A stretch of DNA of 7,262 nt from CAZLLV01 sp964560325 (GCA_964560325.1 CAZLLV010000446.1:1-7262), one strand, 5' to 3'. Shown: positions 1 through 6,100, numbered from the stretch's first letter. Notes: generated from the letters alone by a model not told the origin. A program made the numbers and translations.

Positions 1-302
1 GGTGATGCTTCTCTCAATAGCTCGCACACTCTCGCCAGCAGTGCGAGCAGATGGGGTTTTTCCTGGGTGCGAGGTCGTAACAGGATTCGCCCTGGCGATC
101 CGTTGGGTGGATAGGTTCGGATGTCGCCGAACCCGACATCCAGTGTGACGAGAATCCGGTCTTCCTGGCGACAAACTTCATCGATCACCGAGTCGTCGGC
201 ACCGACGAGCCGCTGCTCGACCACCGAGGAGACGTCGTGCCCGGCGTCTTCGAACGGACCGGTTCCTTCGACAGGGAGGTTTTCGTCGAGCTTGAAGCGC
301 AC
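1..302 (-). CDS. DUF5615-family PIN-like toxin, 3' end cut by window edge
   Basis: Read on the minus strand from a GTG at 302-300, this gives 100 codons without a stop before the left edge. The protein opens with the typical DUF5615 start MRFKLDENLP (acidic D6 and E7), continues with FEDAGHDV (17-24), and carries a central ILVTLD-x-GF core (50-58) followed by D60. These acidic residues match the PIN-like nuclease fold, in which clustered Asp/Glu bind metal for RNA cleavage. Later come GRILLR (71-76) and a helical C-terminus. Family members are about 110-120 residues, so only the last few codons should be missing. GTG is the first possible start after an in-frame TGA, the stop of the DUF433 gene 12 nt upstream. 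A GGAG lies only 3 nt before the start, which is a weak, tight ribosome binding site. Pairing with DUF433 is the classic type II toxin-antitoxin layout for this family; ribonuclease activity is inferred, not shown. Confidence 0.85.
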   Translation of the reverse strand, partial: MRFKLDENLPVEGTGPFEDAGHDVSSVVEQRLVGADDSVIDEVCRQEDRILVTLDVGFGDIRTYPPNGSPGRILLRPRTQEKPHLLALLARVCELLREAS

Positions 303-314
303 CGGCTCCGAAGC

Positions 315-542
315 TCAGGCAGGAATGGAAAGGACGGGCTCGCGGGCCAACTCCGCCGCGTAGGCGATCGCCGCTCGGATGTGACGTTCTTTCAGGCTGG
401 GATAGCTCGCCAGGATCTCTTCCGTGGGTACACCGGCCGCCAGGTTGTCCAGGACAACGCTGGCCATGACGCGTGTACCCGCGAAGCAGGGGCGCCCGTG
501 GCAGACTTTTGGGTCGACGGTGATCAACTCACGCCATTCCAT
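315..542 (-). CDS. DUF433-family antitoxin (VapB-like)
   Basis: The 75-residue protein from ATG 542 begins MEWRELITVDPKVCHGRPCF and continues with AGTRV, the conserved DUF433 signature (usually W-x4-I-x-x-DP followed by G-x-P and GTR). The C-terminal half (GVPTEEILASYPSL, then AAIAYAAELA) is the family's helix-turn-helix-like part. Such proteins are the antitoxin partner of DUF5615 toxins: they bind the toxin and probably repress their own operon. The start is uncertain. ATG 542 has AGGA 8 nt upstream and fits family length. ATG 551 adds three residues but has no usable ribosome binding site. ATG 635 has a strong GGAGG at 7 nt but adds 31 residues without family resemblance and with coding-poor codon use. 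The gene follows the cytochrome fusion gene on the same strand and precedes the toxin by 12 nt in the same reading frame. Confidence 0.85.
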   Translation of the reverse strand: MEWRELITVDPKVCHGRPCFAGTRVMASVVLDNLAAGVPTEEILASYPSLKERHIRAAIAYAAELAREPVLSIPA

Positions 543-666
543 GAGGTTCATCCTAACCGAAGGGTCATGACCATCTGCCGAAACGATCGTGGAGGGGTGG
601 AAGGCGCGGATGAGGAGGGCTATTTTCCTTGTCATCTGGCATCCTCCGGGCTCGCCGCGAACCCCC

Positions 667-2394
667 TCACTCCACGTCCACCCAGCCCCCCACCCGCTGA
701 AACGTCTTCCGCTCCAGGTCCAGCGCCACCACGTAGGCCCCCTGCGCCCCGATACGCCGATTGGCGTGGTAGGTGAGCGGCGGCGTGAGCCCCGTCGGCC
801 ACTTGTAGAAGCGTTCGAGCTCCGCCACCAGCTTCGAGCGCGACAGGTCCCGACCCGCCCGCTTCGCCGCCTCCTCGAACAGCCGCGCCGCCGCCAGCGT
901 GTTCACCTGCACGGCCAGGTGCTCCTGGGGCAGACCGTGACTCTCCGCCAGGCCGCGGTAGGCCGCGAACGCCTCCTCCGTCCGGTCGTCCGGCAAGGTC
1001 GGGAAGGCGAGGAACATCCGGCCGTCGAAGCTCGGCGGAGCGGCGAACGCCTCCGCTCCCGCCATCGACCCCAGGGCGTAGACCTCCGGGTGCCAGTCGG
1101 AGCGCTCCGCCGCCTCGAGCAGGCGCCGCCGATCGTCGGACGGGCCGAGGAAGAAGAGCGCCTGCGAACCGAGGGTGGCCAGGGTCGACGCCAGCCCCAG
1201 AGGATCGAGCCCGCCCGGGCGGTAGGTGCGCTCTTCCAGCTGTCCCCAGCCTGCCGCTCTCGCCGCCGCCACCATGCCGGCGGAGACCGCGGCCAGCTCG
1301 GGCGCATCCTCCACGCGCAGCACCGTCGCCGCCGGCAGTGCCTCGCCCGAGGGCGCAGCGGCCCGCAGCCGCTCCCCCGCGAAGCGCACGAGCGCCCGCC
1401 CCTGCGGCTCCAGGCCGGGCAGGAGGTAGAAGACGTACGGGTTCACCGGCTCCTCGAGCTGCGGGCGGATCGTGAACGGCCCGACCAGCGGCACGCGCCG
1501 CTCCCGGAGCAGGCCCGGCAAATCGGCCTCCGAACCCGCGAGGAACGCTCCGACCAGGGCGAAGACCCGCTCCTGCTCCAGGAAATCCCGCACCCACGGC
1601 GGGCGCGCCGGCTCGTAGTCCGGCAGCTCCGCCGCCGCGATCTCCACCTGGCGGCCGTAGAGCCCGCCGCGCTCGTTCAGGTCCGCCGCCCAGGCTTCGA
1701 GCACGCCCTCGATGGCGGCGCCCAGGCCGGCGACCCGGTCCCGCGGCGGCAGGAGGGTGCCGACGGTGAGGGCCGCGTCCTCGACTCCCGGATCGCGGTC
1801 GCTCCCGAGCTGGCGGATGTAGGCGATCAGGGCCTCCATGTCCTCGATCGACATCCGGTAGCGCGGCATGCCCACGTGCAGCTCGTTGCCGGCCGGGTCG
1901 ACGCCGAGGGTGATCGCGCGTTTCAGCAGCCGCTCGTCGTACGGCGGGTGCTCGCGCCCACTCTCGTGGCGCACGCCGTACGGGCGGGTCAGCGCCTCCC
2001 AGGTGAGGTCGGAGGGCTTCACGCCGCCTTCCGGGTTGCCCCGCCCGTCCTCGCCGTGGCAGCTCGAGCAGGGGAGAACGGTCGCCGGCAGCTCGGTCTG
2101 GCCGCTCATGACGGCGGTGATCTCGCCGCCGGACGGGCTGGCGCCGGTCTGATAGATCCGCCGGCCGGCCGCCTCTTTCTCGCTGAGCCGGGGTCCCTCC
2201 GAAGAGGCTGGCACCTCGTGGGACAGCATCGCGCCCGAAGTGTCTGGCACCTCGGTGGGCACCTCGGTGGGCGCCTCGTCGGCGCGGTTTTCCTGGACGG
2301 GTCGGGCCTCGGCCGCCAGCACGGCGAGCCCGCCGAGGAGGAGCAGAAGGAGGGTTCGGAGCCCGTGGGCCGGTACGGTGGGGCGGCGGCTCAG
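667..2394 (-). CDS. Secreted cytochrome c fused to a type-1 periplasmic binding protein
   Basis: A 575-residue exported protein. Residues 1-30 are a signal peptide: an Arg-containing n-region, a Leu-rich core around 14-26, then an Ala-rich cleavage site. Residues 40-60 are a Pro/Glu/Thr linker with a PTEV repeat. Residues about 72-200 are a class I cytochrome c domain with heme-binding C109-S-S-C112-H113 and M176 or M181 (GMPRYRM) as likely axial ligand, closed by the helix MEALIAYIRQL. Residues about 207-575 resemble the Leu/Ile/Val-binding (Peripla_BP_6) fold, including LNERGGLYGRQVEI (239-252) and the C-terminal AYVVALDL. The start is inferred as CTG, overlapping the upstream gene's TGA as CTGA, with GGGAG 7 nt before it; no ATG, GTG or TTG lies in frame between there and a shadow ORF far upstream. 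It is the third gene of a coupled chain with two SCO genes, pointing to periplasmic electron transfer. No ABC permease or ATPase is nearby, so solute import is doubtful. Confidence 0.88.
   Translation of the reverse strand: MSRRPTVPAHGLRTLLLLLLGGLAVLAAEARPVQENRADEAPTEVPTEVPDTSGAMLSHEVPASSEGPRLSEKEAAGRRIYQTGASPSGGEITAVMSGQTELPATVLPCSSCHGEDGRGNPEGGVKPSDLTWEALTRPYGVRHESGREHPPYDERLLKRAITLGVDPAGNELHVGMPRYRMSIEDMEALIAYIRQLGSDRDPGVEDAALTVGTLLPPRDRVAGLGAAIEGVLEAWAADLNERGGLYGRQVEIAAAELPDYEPARPPWVRDFLEQERVFALVGAFLAGSEADLPGLLRERRVPLVGPFTIRPQLEEPVNPYVFYLLPGLEPQGRALVRFAGERLRAAAPSGEALPAATVLRVEDAPELAAVSAGMVAAARAAGWGQLEERTYRPGGLDPLGLASTLATLGSQALFFLGPSDDRRRLLEAAERSDWHPEVYALGSMAGAEAFAAPPSFDGRMFLAFPTLPDDRTEEAFAAYRGLAESHGLPQEHLAVQVNTLAAARLFEEAAKRAGRDLSRSKLVAELERFYKWPTGLTPPLTYHANRRIGAQGAYVVALDLERKTFQRVGGWVDVE
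2246..2281 (-). repeat. 12-bp tandem repeat in linker of the cytochrome fusion
   Basis: GGCACCTCGGTG occurs twice in tandem (2246-2257, 2258-2269), followed by a degenerate third unit (2270-2281). It encodes the PTEV repeats in the linker between signal peptide and heme domain. Being a multiple of 3, slippage would change linker length without breaking the frame. Confidence 0.7.
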
Positions 2395-3029
2395 CGCGTC
2401 GCTCCCGGGCCGGTGCCCCCGCCGGTGCGGGCGCCGCGTGCGCCTTCGTCGTGGAGCACCGAGTCGAAGACCTCGATGATCGCCTCCGCTCCGGCCAACC
2501 CGAAAGCCTTCTTCCACAAGCCGGTCGGCTCGTTCCCGAGGATCAGGATGCCCTGGTGCGCCTCCGGATCCGCGGTGAACTGCCCGAGCTTGCGGAGCGC
2601 GATCTCGACGTTCCGCGGCTCCCCGGTCAGGAAGTACCAGCCCCGCTCGGCGTGGAAGCGCTCCGCCAGCTCGGCCAGCTTCTCCGGCGTGTCGTTCTCC
2701 GGGTCGACGCTGATCGAGATCAGGTGCACGTCGTCGCCGACCCGGTCGCCCACGTGGGCCTGGATCTTCTCGATCGTGGACGAGAGCATCGGGCACATGC
2801 CGGTGCAGGCGGTGAAGACGGTGTTGATCAGCACGACCTTGCCCTGGAGCAGGTCGGAGTAGAGCCGCATCGGCTCGCCGTGCTGGTTGATCAGCTCGAC
2901 GTCGGTGAAGTAATGGAGGGCGGGGTCGACCGACGGCGCCTCGGGCGTACCGTCCGCCTGGGCGCCCGCCGGCGCTCCCGCGAGGCCGAGGAGCAGGAGG
3001 GCCGCGAGGGCGGCACGCGGGCCGGTCAC
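2391..3029 (-). CDS. SCO1/SenC-family copper/redox protein (second copy, SCO-B)
   Basis: A 212-residue protein with an N-terminal signal peptide (MTGPRAALAALLLLGLAG, cleavage near AGAQA) and a thioredoxin-like SCO domain. The copper/redox motif is C75-T-G-M-C79-P within VFTACTGMCP, and the conserved downstream histidine is H158 (TADPEAHQG). The block VHLISISVDPENDTPEKL (101-118) is diagnostic for the family. SCO proteins bind Cu through CxxxC plus His and deliver it to, or reduce the thiols of, the CuA site of cytochrome oxidase; some act as periplasmic thiol-disulfide reductases. The GTG start at 3029 overlaps the upstream stop as GTGA, with GGAGG 4 nt before it, so translation is likely coupled. 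The C-terminus ends in a Gly/Arg/Thr-rich low-complexity tail (about 198-212). Its stop overlaps the CTG start of the cytochrome fusion. The protein is clearly diverged from its neighbour SCO-A, so this is an old duplication. Confidence 0.93.
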   Translation of the reverse strand: MTGPRAALAALLLLGLAGAPAGAQADGTPEAPSVDPALHYFTDVELINQHGEPMRLYSDLLQGKVVLINTVFTACTGMCPMLSSTIEKIQAHVGDRVGDDVHLISISVDPENDTPEKLAELAERFHAERGWYFLTGEPRNVEIALRKLGQFTADPEAHQGILILGNEPTGLWKKAFGLAGAEAIIEVFDSVLHDEGARGARTGGGTGPGATR

Positions 3030-3739
3030 CGCTCCTCCGCCGGGGCGTCCGTGGCCCCGCCGTCGCCTCCGGCGGAGGCGAGCCGGTCGAGGATCTCCGC
3101 CAGCGTCTCGGGCGGCGCCAGCCCGTAGGCGCGCGTCCACTCCCCGGCCGCATCGTTGCCGAGCAGCACCACCGGCGCGTGGTCGGAGAAGTCGGCGGTG
3201 AAGACCTCGAGCGCCTTGAGGAGGGCGTCGACCGTCCCCTTCTCGCCGGTCACGAGCGTCCATCCGGGCTCGCGACCGAAGCGCGCCGCCCACTCGGCGA
3301 GCCGTTCCGGCGTGTCGGTCGTCGGATCGACCGAGACCGAGATCAGGTGCACGTCCCGCCCGGCGCGGTCCCCCAGCCGATTCTCGAGCTGGCCGAAGAT
3401 CGCGCCCATCGGCGGGCAGATCGTGGTGCAGGTGGTGAAGACGAAGTTCATCGCCACCACCCGGCCCTCCACCAGGTCGCTGTAGAAGCGGACCGTCTCG
3501 CCGTCCTGGGTGACGACCTCGACGTCCGGGATCGACAGCCCGTCGAGCTCGGTGACCTCGTCCGCGGCGTCGGCCCCGCCGGTCATCATCTCCTGGTGCG
3601 CCGAGTGGTCGGCCTCGGCCGAGCCTTCGTTCTCCATCGCGTGGTGCTCGTGCTGCGCGACGGCGGGCGCCGCCGACAGCAGGAGGGCGATGAGGAACGC
3701 CGGCAGGGCGTGCAACGGGGTCGGTCGGATCTGCGTCAT
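3026..3739 (-). CDS. SCO1/SenC-family copper/redox protein with His/Met-rich N-terminus (first copy, SCO-A)
   Basis: A 237-residue protein starting at ATG 3739. Signal peptide residues 1-28 (hydrophobic LPAFLIALLLSAAPAVA) are followed by a His/Met-rich segment, residues 30-52 (H30, H32, H33, M35, H45, H48, M51, M52), which looks like an extra copper-binding region. The SCO domain then shows C104-T-T-I-C108-P in FVFTTCTTICPPM, HLISVSVDPTTDTPERL (131-147) and conserved H187 (TADFSDHAPV). All three copper ligands of the family are therefore present. The expected role is periplasmic or membrane-facing copper handling for CuA or thiol-disulfide exchange. It heads the three-gene chain: the stop TGA overlaps the GTG start of SCO-B. 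GGAG lies 13 nt and AAGAG 7 nt before the ATG, a modest ribosome binding site. The tail (about 222-237) is Gly/Ala/Glu-rich. Promoter elements in the 141-bp gap upstream are not obvious. Confidence 0.94.
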   Translation of the reverse strand: MTQIRPTPLHALPAFLIALLLSAAPAVAQHEHHAMENEGSAEADHSAHQEMMTGGADAADEVTELDGLSIPDVEVVTQDGETVRFYSDLVEGRVVAMNFVFTTCTTICPPMGAIFGQLENRLGDRAGRDVHLISVSVDPTTDTPERLAEWAARFGREPGWTLVTGEKGTVDALLKALEVFTADFSDHAPVVLLGNDAAGEWTRAYGLAPPETLAEILDRLASAGGDGGATDAPAEER

Positions 3740-3768
3740 GGCTGAACTCTTTCTCCGAGAGCTACAGA

Positions 3769-3784
3769 GGCCGCCGGGGCGGCC
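3769..3784 (-). other. Short GC-rich inverted repeat in SCO-A leader
   Basis: GGCCGC and GCGGCC are separated by 4 nt, making a 6-bp perfect stem about 30 nt upstream of the SCO-A ATG. It could fold in the 5' leader of the operon mRNA or be a chance palindrome in GC-rich DNA. The rest of the 141-bp gap (3740-3880) shows no convincing -35/-10 pair. Confidence 0.3.
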
Positions 3785-3844
3785 GGGAGTGGTCGGGCTG
3801 CGTACCCGCTCTGTGCACCGGGCGAGCCGCGTCGTGACAGCTTG

Positions 3845-3866
3845 GAAACCCCCAATCGGAGGTTTC
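3845..3866 (-). terminator. Terminator-like hairpin after kynB (no U tract)
   Basis: GAAACCCCC and GGAGGTTTC flank AATC (plus-strand sense). Read as minus-strand RNA this is a 9-bp stem with a 4-nt loop and a single G-U wobble; on the plus strand the same position is a C-A mismatch, so the fold favours the minus transcript. It starts 14 nt past the kynB stop codon. No U run follows, so intrinsic termination would be inefficient; attenuation or 3'-end protection is equally possible. Confidence 0.45.
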
Positions 3867-3880
3867 GATCGGCCGAGATC

Positions 3881-4525
3881 CTAGAGCGTCCGCAGCACCG
3901 CCCGCACCGGCGAGGCATCGAGGCCGACGAGGCGGAGCGGCAGGGCGATCAGCTCGTAGAGGCCCGGCGGTACATCCGCGAGCAGCAGTCCCTCCAGGTT
4001 GACCACGCCGCCCGCGACCAGCGCGTGGTGCGCCGCGAGGTCCTTGCTGTCGAACGGATCGACCGACGGCGTATCGAGGCCGACCAGGAGGGTGCCGGCT
4101 TCGCCCAGGGCGCGGGCGAGCTCGGGCGAGAGGGCGGTGAAGCGCTCGGGGAAGGGGGGCGGCGGCTCGCTGCCGGAGGTGGGACGGGGGACGCTCCCGG
4201 TCTTGAGCAGCAGACGGGGCGGGTCGCCGAGATCGACGCCCGCCAGGTGCTCGGGCAGCACCAGCGGCTCGGGCGGCACCTCGACGACGCGGCACGGCCC
4301 GAGGAACGGTTCGAGCGGCAGGTCGGCGATCGCGGCGCCGCCGTCCGCGACGTGGAAGGGGGCGTCGGCGTGCGCGCCGAGGTGGGGCGTGGTGGTGAGC
4401 GCGGAGACGTTCACCGAGTCGCCGCGGGCGATCGCCCACGTGAGCTCGGCTCGGTACGGCGTGTCCCCCGGCCAGACCGGGATGCCGGGGCGAACCGGCG
4501 GCGTGATGTCGTAGAGGCGGGTCAC
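3881..4525 (-). CDS. kynB: Kynurenine formamidase (arylformamidase), cyclase family
   Basis: A 214-residue cytoplasmic metal-dependent hydrolase. It hydrolyses N-formyl-L-kynurenine to L-kynurenine and formate, the second step of aerobic tryptophan breakdown. The whole length matches bacterial KynB: LYDITPPVRPGIPVWPGDTP at residues 4-23, then H48-L-G-A-H52-A-D54-A-P with H58, the metal-binding/catalytic block. DTPSVDPFDSKDLAAHH (151-167) contributes H166, and NLEGLLLADVPPG (176-188) contributes E178. Zinc ligands by family analogy are H48, H52, D54, H166 and E178, with H58 catalytic; all are present. The C-terminus LPLRLVGLDASPVRAVLR is also characteristic. The start is GTG 4525 with no Shine-Dalgarno match; a TACAAT hexamer sits 9 nt before it, hinting at a leaderless or near-leaderless message. 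No kynA or kynU lies in the window, so the rest of the pathway must be elsewhere. The neighbours are unrelated in function. Confidence 0.94.
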   Translation of the reverse strand: MTRLYDITPPVRPGIPVWPGDTPYRAELTWAIARGDSVNVSALTTTPHLGAHADAPFHVADGGAAIADLPLEPFLGPCRVVEVPPEPLVLPEHLAGVDLGDPPRLLLKTGSVPRPTSGSEPPPPFPERFTALSPELARALGEAGTLLVGLDTPSVDPFDSKDLAAHHALVAGGVVNLEGLLLADVPPGLYELIALPLRLVGLDASPVRAVLRTL

Positions 4526-4530
4526 GGTCC

Positions 4531-4548
4531 GTCGATTGTAGGTCGATT
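4531..4548. repeat. 7-bp direct repeat in divergent promoter region
   Basis: GTCGATT occurs at 4531-4537 and again at 4542-4548, offset 11 bp (about one helical turn). It lies in the 35-bp space between the kynB and AAA ATPase starts and overlaps both candidate -10 elements. This geometry suits an operator for a regulator binding one face of the DNA, but chance cannot be excluded for a 7-mer. Confidence 0.4.
4535..4540 (-). promoter_or_regulatory. Candidate -10 element for kynB
   Basis: TACAAT on the minus strand matches 5 of 6 bases of TATAAT and ends 9 nt before the kynB GTG. A transcript would start within about 2 nt of the start codon. No good -35 was seen at the expected distance, which would fall inside the AAA ATPase gene. 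Confidence 0.45.
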
Positions 4549-4553
4549 ACACT
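4548..4553 (+). promoter_or_regulatory. Candidate -10 element for the AAA ATPase gene
   Basis: TACACT (TANNNT) ends 7 nt before the GTG start at 4561. This is the spacing seen at leaderless genes, and no Shine-Dalgarno sequence precedes the GTG. The match is partial and no -35 is evident. Confidence 0.35.
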
Positions 4554-4560
4554 CCGGCCC

Positions 4561-6072
4561 GTGCCCGCCGCGCGCAGCCTCCGCCACGAGCTCACCCTCC
4601 TCGTCCTCTCCCGCTACCCCGTGGTCGTCCTCGAGAGTCCCGAGGAGGCGCGGGTCGAGGAGCTGGTGGCGCAGGTGGGGCTCGACCTGTCGATTCCGCT
4701 CCTGGTCTGGAGCTCGACCACCGGGCTCACCCGCCCGTCGGGCGGCGGGCTCTCCGAGACCGAGGACCCGGAGAAGGCGCTCGAACGGGTGGCGACGATG
4801 GAAGGGGAGGTGCTGGTCCTCTTCCACGACCTGCACCCGTACCTCGAGCGCCCGGAAGTGGCGCGCCGGCTGCGCGAGCTCGACCGAACGTTCGGCGGCG
4901 GCCGATCGACCGCGATCCTCGCCGGCGTCGGCGTCGAGCTGCCGGGGGCGCTCACCCACCGGGCGGCGCGGCTCCGGCTCGAGCTGCCCGGCCAGGCCGA
5001 GCTCGAACGGCTGGTGCGCGCGACGGCGGCGGAGCTCTCGGCTCAGCGTGGCACGCGGGTCGAGCTCGCCCCGGCGGACGTCACCGACCTCGCCAGGACG
5101 CTCCGGGGCCTCGAGCGCGACGAGGCGAGGCGCCTCCTCCTCCAGGCCGCGCTCCGCGACGGCGCGCTGACGGCCGGCGACCTCGGCCATCTGCTCGACG
5201 GCAAGCGCCGGCGGGTCGAATCGAGCGGCGTGCTCCAGTGGATCGAGAGTCGTTCGGGCGGCGACGAGGGAGGCGCCGCCTCCGGCTTCGACACCCTCGG
5301 CGGCGCCGGAAACCTGAAGCGCTGGGCCGTGCGCCGGCGCGAAGCCTTCGGCGAGGCGGCGAAGCGCTTCGGCCTCGATCCGCCCAAGGGGCTACTCCTG
5401 ACCGGCGTGCCGGGCACCGGCAAGAGCCTCGCCTGCCGGGCGCTCGCCGCCGAGTGGCGCCTGCCGCTCCTCGCCCTCGACCCGGGGCGCCTGTTCGATC
5501 GCTTCGTCGGCGAGACCGAAGCCAACCTGCGCCGGGCGCTCGCCACCGCCGAGGCGATGGCGCCGGCGGTGCTCTGGATCGACGAGATCGAGAAGGCGCT
5601 CTCGACCACGGCGAGCGAGGCGGACGCCGGGCTGTCGCGGCGGGTGGCCGGGACGCTCCTGACCTGGATGCAGGAGCGGCCGGCGCCGGTCTTTCTGATG
5701 GCGACGGCGAACGACGTCGAGGCGCTGCCGGTCGAGCTGCTGCGCCGCGGGCGCTTCGACGAGGTCTTCTTCTTCGACCTGCCGAGCGCCGCGGACCGGG
5801 AGCGGATCTTCACTCTCCACCTGGCGCGCCGTGAGCGCGATCCGGCGGCGTTCGACCTGCCGGCGCTCGCCGCCGCGACGGAAGCGTTCTCGGGCGCGGA
5901 GATCGAGGGCGTGGTGGTGGCGGCGCTCTACCACGCGTTCGGCGAGCGACAGGCGCTCTCGACCGAAATCCTGGTCGCCGAGGCGGAGGCGACCCGGCCG
6001 CTCTCAAAGCTCCGCCCGCAGGCCATCGCCACGCTTCGTGCCTGGGGTGCCGAGCACGCGCGCAAGGCGTGA
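4561..6072 (+). CDS. Ycf46-like AAA+ ATPase
   Basis: A complete 503-residue protein starting at GTG 4561. Residues 1-220 form the N-terminal domain typical of Ycf46-type ATPases (LTLLVLSRYPVVVLES, then a degenerate P-loop-like region with VLVLFHDLHPYL at 84-95 and a helical lid rich in Arg/Glu). Residues about 243-470 are a canonical AAA module: GFDTLGG (242-248), Walker A G282-VPGTGKS-289, Walker B VLWIDE (337-342), sensor-1 N384 in MATAND, arginine fingers around R395/R398 in LLRRGRFDE, and SGAEIEGVV (444-452). All ATPase residues are present, so it should be an active hexameric machine. Ycf46 was first named from algal chloroplast genomes and has been tied to CO2 use in cyanobacteria, but its biochemical role in other bacteria is not settled. 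No ribosome binding site precedes the start. It is divergent from kynB and not obviously in an operon; the next gene has its own promoter. Confidence 0.9.
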   Translation: MPAARSLRHELTLLVLSRYPVVVLESPEEARVEELVAQVGLDLSIPLLVWSSTTGLTRPSGGGLSETEDPEKALERVATMEGEVLVLFHDLHPYLERPEVARRLRELDRTFGGGRSTAILAGVGVELPGALTHRAARLRLELPGQAELERLVRATAAELSAQRGTRVELAPADVTDLARTLRGLERDEARRLLLQAALRDGALTAGDLGHLLDGKRRRVESSGVLQWIESRSGGDEGGAASGFDTLGGAGNLKRWAVRRREAFGEAAKRFGLDPPKGLLLTGVPGTGKSLACRALAAEWRLPLLALDPGRLFDRFVGETEANLRRALATAEAMAPAVLWIDEIEKALSTTASEADAGLSRRVAGTLLTWMQERPAPVFLMATANDVEALPVELLRRGRFDEVFFFDLPSAADRERIFTLHLARRERDPAAFDLPALAAATEAFSGAEIEGVVVAALYHAFGERQALSTEILVAEAEATRPLSKLRPQAIATLRAWGAEHARKA

Positions 6073-6081
6073 AGCGCCCTC

Positions 6082-6096
6082 GGGGGGGAGGGGGGG
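6082..6096 (+). other. G7-A-G7 tract, potential G-quadruplex
   Basis: Seven G, one A, seven G. It can be parsed as four GGG runs with 1-nt loops, the arrangement that gives the most stable intramolecular quadruplexes. It lies 9 nt past the AAA ATPase stop codon and 4 nt upstream of the TTGACA of the next promoter. It could affect promoter opening or block read-through from the ATPase gene; neither is shown. Confidence 0.6.
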
Positions 6097-6100
6097 CACA

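Noticed and set aside
589..2862. 757-codon open frame on the plus strand opposite the cytochrome fusion and SCO-B
   Set aside because: Arg/Pro/Gly-rich translation with no domain or signal peptide; an antisense shadow of GC-rich codons over two clearly real minus-strand genes.
2395..3153. In-frame upstream extension of the cytochrome fusion to ATG 3153
   Set aside because: The extra residues are Arg/Pro-rich, out of frame with and overlapping two well-supported SCO genes; the signal peptide right after 2394 fixes the N-terminus.
3030..3293. Longer SCO-B start at ATG 3293
   Set aside because: The extension is Arg/Gly-rich shadow of SCO-A; the GTG at 3029 directly precedes a signal peptide and has GGAGG upstream.
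3842..5170. 442-codon plus-strand frame across kynB and the start of the AAA gene
   Set aside because: Antisense to kynB and then out of frame with the ATPase; composition is typical of a shadow.
6057..6100. Intrinsic terminator for the AAA ATPase gene
   Set aside because: Only a weak GCGC/GCGC pairing and no U run; the G-rich tract is better described as a possible quadruplex.
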